Below, piece after piece: positions 63,104-64,000 of a stretch of DNA of 64,000 nt (position 1 is its first letter; each line of letters opens with the position of its first letter). Where the stretch lies: assembly GCF_000829415.1 (NCBI RefSeq), contig NZ_AP014637.1:4605001-4669000 (forward strand), given 5' to 3'. The stretch comes from Pseudomonas sp. StFLB209. Its GTDB lineage: Bacteria; Pseudomonadota; Gammaproteobacteria; Pseudomonadales; Pseudomonadaceae. A program made the translations under genes and the position numbers. Below the pieces are notes generated by a model. That model was not told where the DNA came from and did not search any database. It was given only the letters and a program-made list of their open reading frames with translations.

Positions 63104-63115
63104 CATCAATTGATG
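63104..63115. promoter_or_regulatory. 12-bp palindrome after the LysR gene
   Basis: CATCAATTGATG, perfect, with flanking GC/GC that can extend the pairing. It lies 9 bases past the LysR stop and 234 bases before the DapA-family gene. Either a weak terminator or an operator. Nothing else was recognised in 63116-63349. Confidence 0.35.
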
Positions 63116-63349
63116 GGCATAAATGTCGCTGTAACCCTCTGCTGTTCGTAATTACTCTTTAACTCAGCCCGCGCAGGCCATTTACTTGCTGAAGCGGGGT
63201 TATTTGCAACTTCCTCACCTGCGTTATCGAGGCTCAGCCACCAGGTTTGCAACGGGCATTGTCGATCTCTCGACAGCGTCTGCTGGCTGCCTGCTGCCTG
63301 GTTTTGGCTGACCTGCAACGACATCACGAACAACAAGAGGCGCGACTCA

Positions 63350-64000
63350 ATGTCTGCATTCCAGTTTTCCGGTATCAACCTGGCCATCACCACTCCATTC
63401 GATGCTCAGGGCAAGATTGACTATGCCCGTTTCGAGCAACTGATCGAGCGCTATCTCGCGGCAGGTATTCAGGGTTTCGTGCTTAGTTCCGGTACCGGCA
63501 TGCATGTGTATCTGAGCAAGGATGAGTCCAGGGAACTGGTAGCGTTTGGCGCCAGGGTCATCAATGGCCGTGCCCGCATCATTGCCCAGACCTCCGCACT
63601 GCTGGCTGACGAGGTGGTCGAGCGCACCCGGCACGCGGCCAGCGTCGGCGCTAATGGCGTGATGGTCTTGCCGCCGTTTTTCGAAGGCCCGACCGATGAC
63701 CAGGGCATTATCGATTTCTACTCCACCGTCAGTGAGGCCGGGCTGCCGATCATTGGCTACAACGTGCCACAGGCGGTGGGTGTGGAAGTGACGCCTTCGC
63801 TGTTCAAACAACTGAGCGAAATCCCCAACTTTGTCTCGGTCAAGGACAGCAGCGGTGACCTGGCGGCCCAGGCGGCGCTGATCCGCACCGGTCTGCCGAC
63901 CATGAACGGTGCTGACCCGCTGGTGCCCTACGCGCTATATGCCGGTGCGGCCGGGCTGATCTGGGGCGGAGCCAATATTGCGCCGCGTACCTGTGTGGCG
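63350..64000 (+). CDS. DapA/NAL-family aldolase or lyase, 3' end outside window
   Basis: First 217 codons, open to the right edge. The beta-barrel start (INLAITTPFDAQGKIDYARF), a GFVLSSGTGMHVYLS segment in place of the usual GTTGE, YNVP with the conserved Tyr (YNVPQAVG) and the Schiff-base Lys in SVKDSSGD identify the dihydrodipicolinate-synthase / N-acetylneuraminate-lyase family. The substrate cannot be told. Its position after LysR and a betaine locus suggests a catabolic lyase, not lysine synthesis. Confidence 0.82.
   Translation, partial: MSAFQFSGINLAITTPFDAQGKIDYARFEQLIERYLAAGIQGFVLSSGTGMHVYLSKDESRELVAFGARVINGRARIIAQTSALLADEVVERTRHAASVGANGVMVLPPFFEGPTDDQGIIDFYSTVSEAGLPIIGYNVPQAVGVEVTPSLFKQLSEIPNFVSVKDSSGDLAAQAALIRTGLPTMNGADPLVPYALYAGAAGLIWGGANIAPRTCVA

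Overview
The window looks like a Pseudomonas chromosome of the fluorescens/putida type. The support is Pseudomonas-style REP elements, a DUF2790 secreted protein, an Anr-type site before a NarK1-NarK2 fusion and narGHJI, a GbcA-like Rieske oxygenase and a FecI/FecR system. The first ~11.76 kb is the end of an integrative conjugative element (ICE) joined to this chromosome.

Layout. 0-11.3 kb: end of traG, a ribbon-helix-helix gene, a compact trbBCDEJKLFGI mating-pair operon (IncP-like, MPF-T) and a DUF2274 gene. 11.28-11.6 kb: on the minus strand, a complete tRNA-Leu(UAA) split in its anticodon by a 233-nt group I intron. 11.75-11.85 kb: the 5' part of a second, intronless tRNA-Leu(UAA), cut just 3' of its anticodon loop, with its promoter; this is taken as the ICE/chromosome junction. 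12-26 kb: a hypothetical gene, a Fur-boxed TonB-dependent siderophore receptor, modABC with a ModE box, an acuR-acuI pair with a repeated operator, a lone tyrosine recombinase, and a fecI-fecR-TonB receptor-hydrolase operon. 26.3-27.8 kb: an IS200/IS605-type element with tnpB and only the start of tnpA. 28.6-38.9 kb: respiratory nitrate reduction (narK1K2 fusion, narGHJI, a PpiC-type isomerase), all on the minus strand.

39.7-51.8 kb: a tight plus-strand operon of ten genes that is probably a natural-product pathway. A cupin and a methionyl-tRNA-synthetase-like protein (the two halves of a hydrazine synthetase), a DAO-type flavoenzyme and a lysine/ornithine N-hydroxylase match the N-N bond-forming set known from s56-p1 and triacsin biosynthesis. 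They are combined with an SbnA-SbnB fusion (2,3-diaminopropionate synthesis), a cytosolic periplasmic-binding-protein-like protein, an FAD/NAD(P)-binding protein, a LysE exporter, an iron-type alcohol dehydrogenase and a beta-lactamase-fold hydrolase. I know of no described product with this combination; it is the leading candidate for an undescribed system.

51.8-53.1 kb: small genes, including an acyl-carrier-like protein without the phosphopantetheine serine. 53.1-61.9 kb, minus strand: uptake and breakdown of a betaine-like compound (GbcA-like Rieske oxygenase, ProVWX-type transporter, a DddP-like DMSP lyase homologue, a GlxA-type regulator, an aldehyde dehydrogenase), with a divergent LysR gene and a partial DapA-family gene. 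DddP and AcuI in one window would allow DMSP to acrylate to propionyl-CoA, with the CoA-ligation step not seen here.
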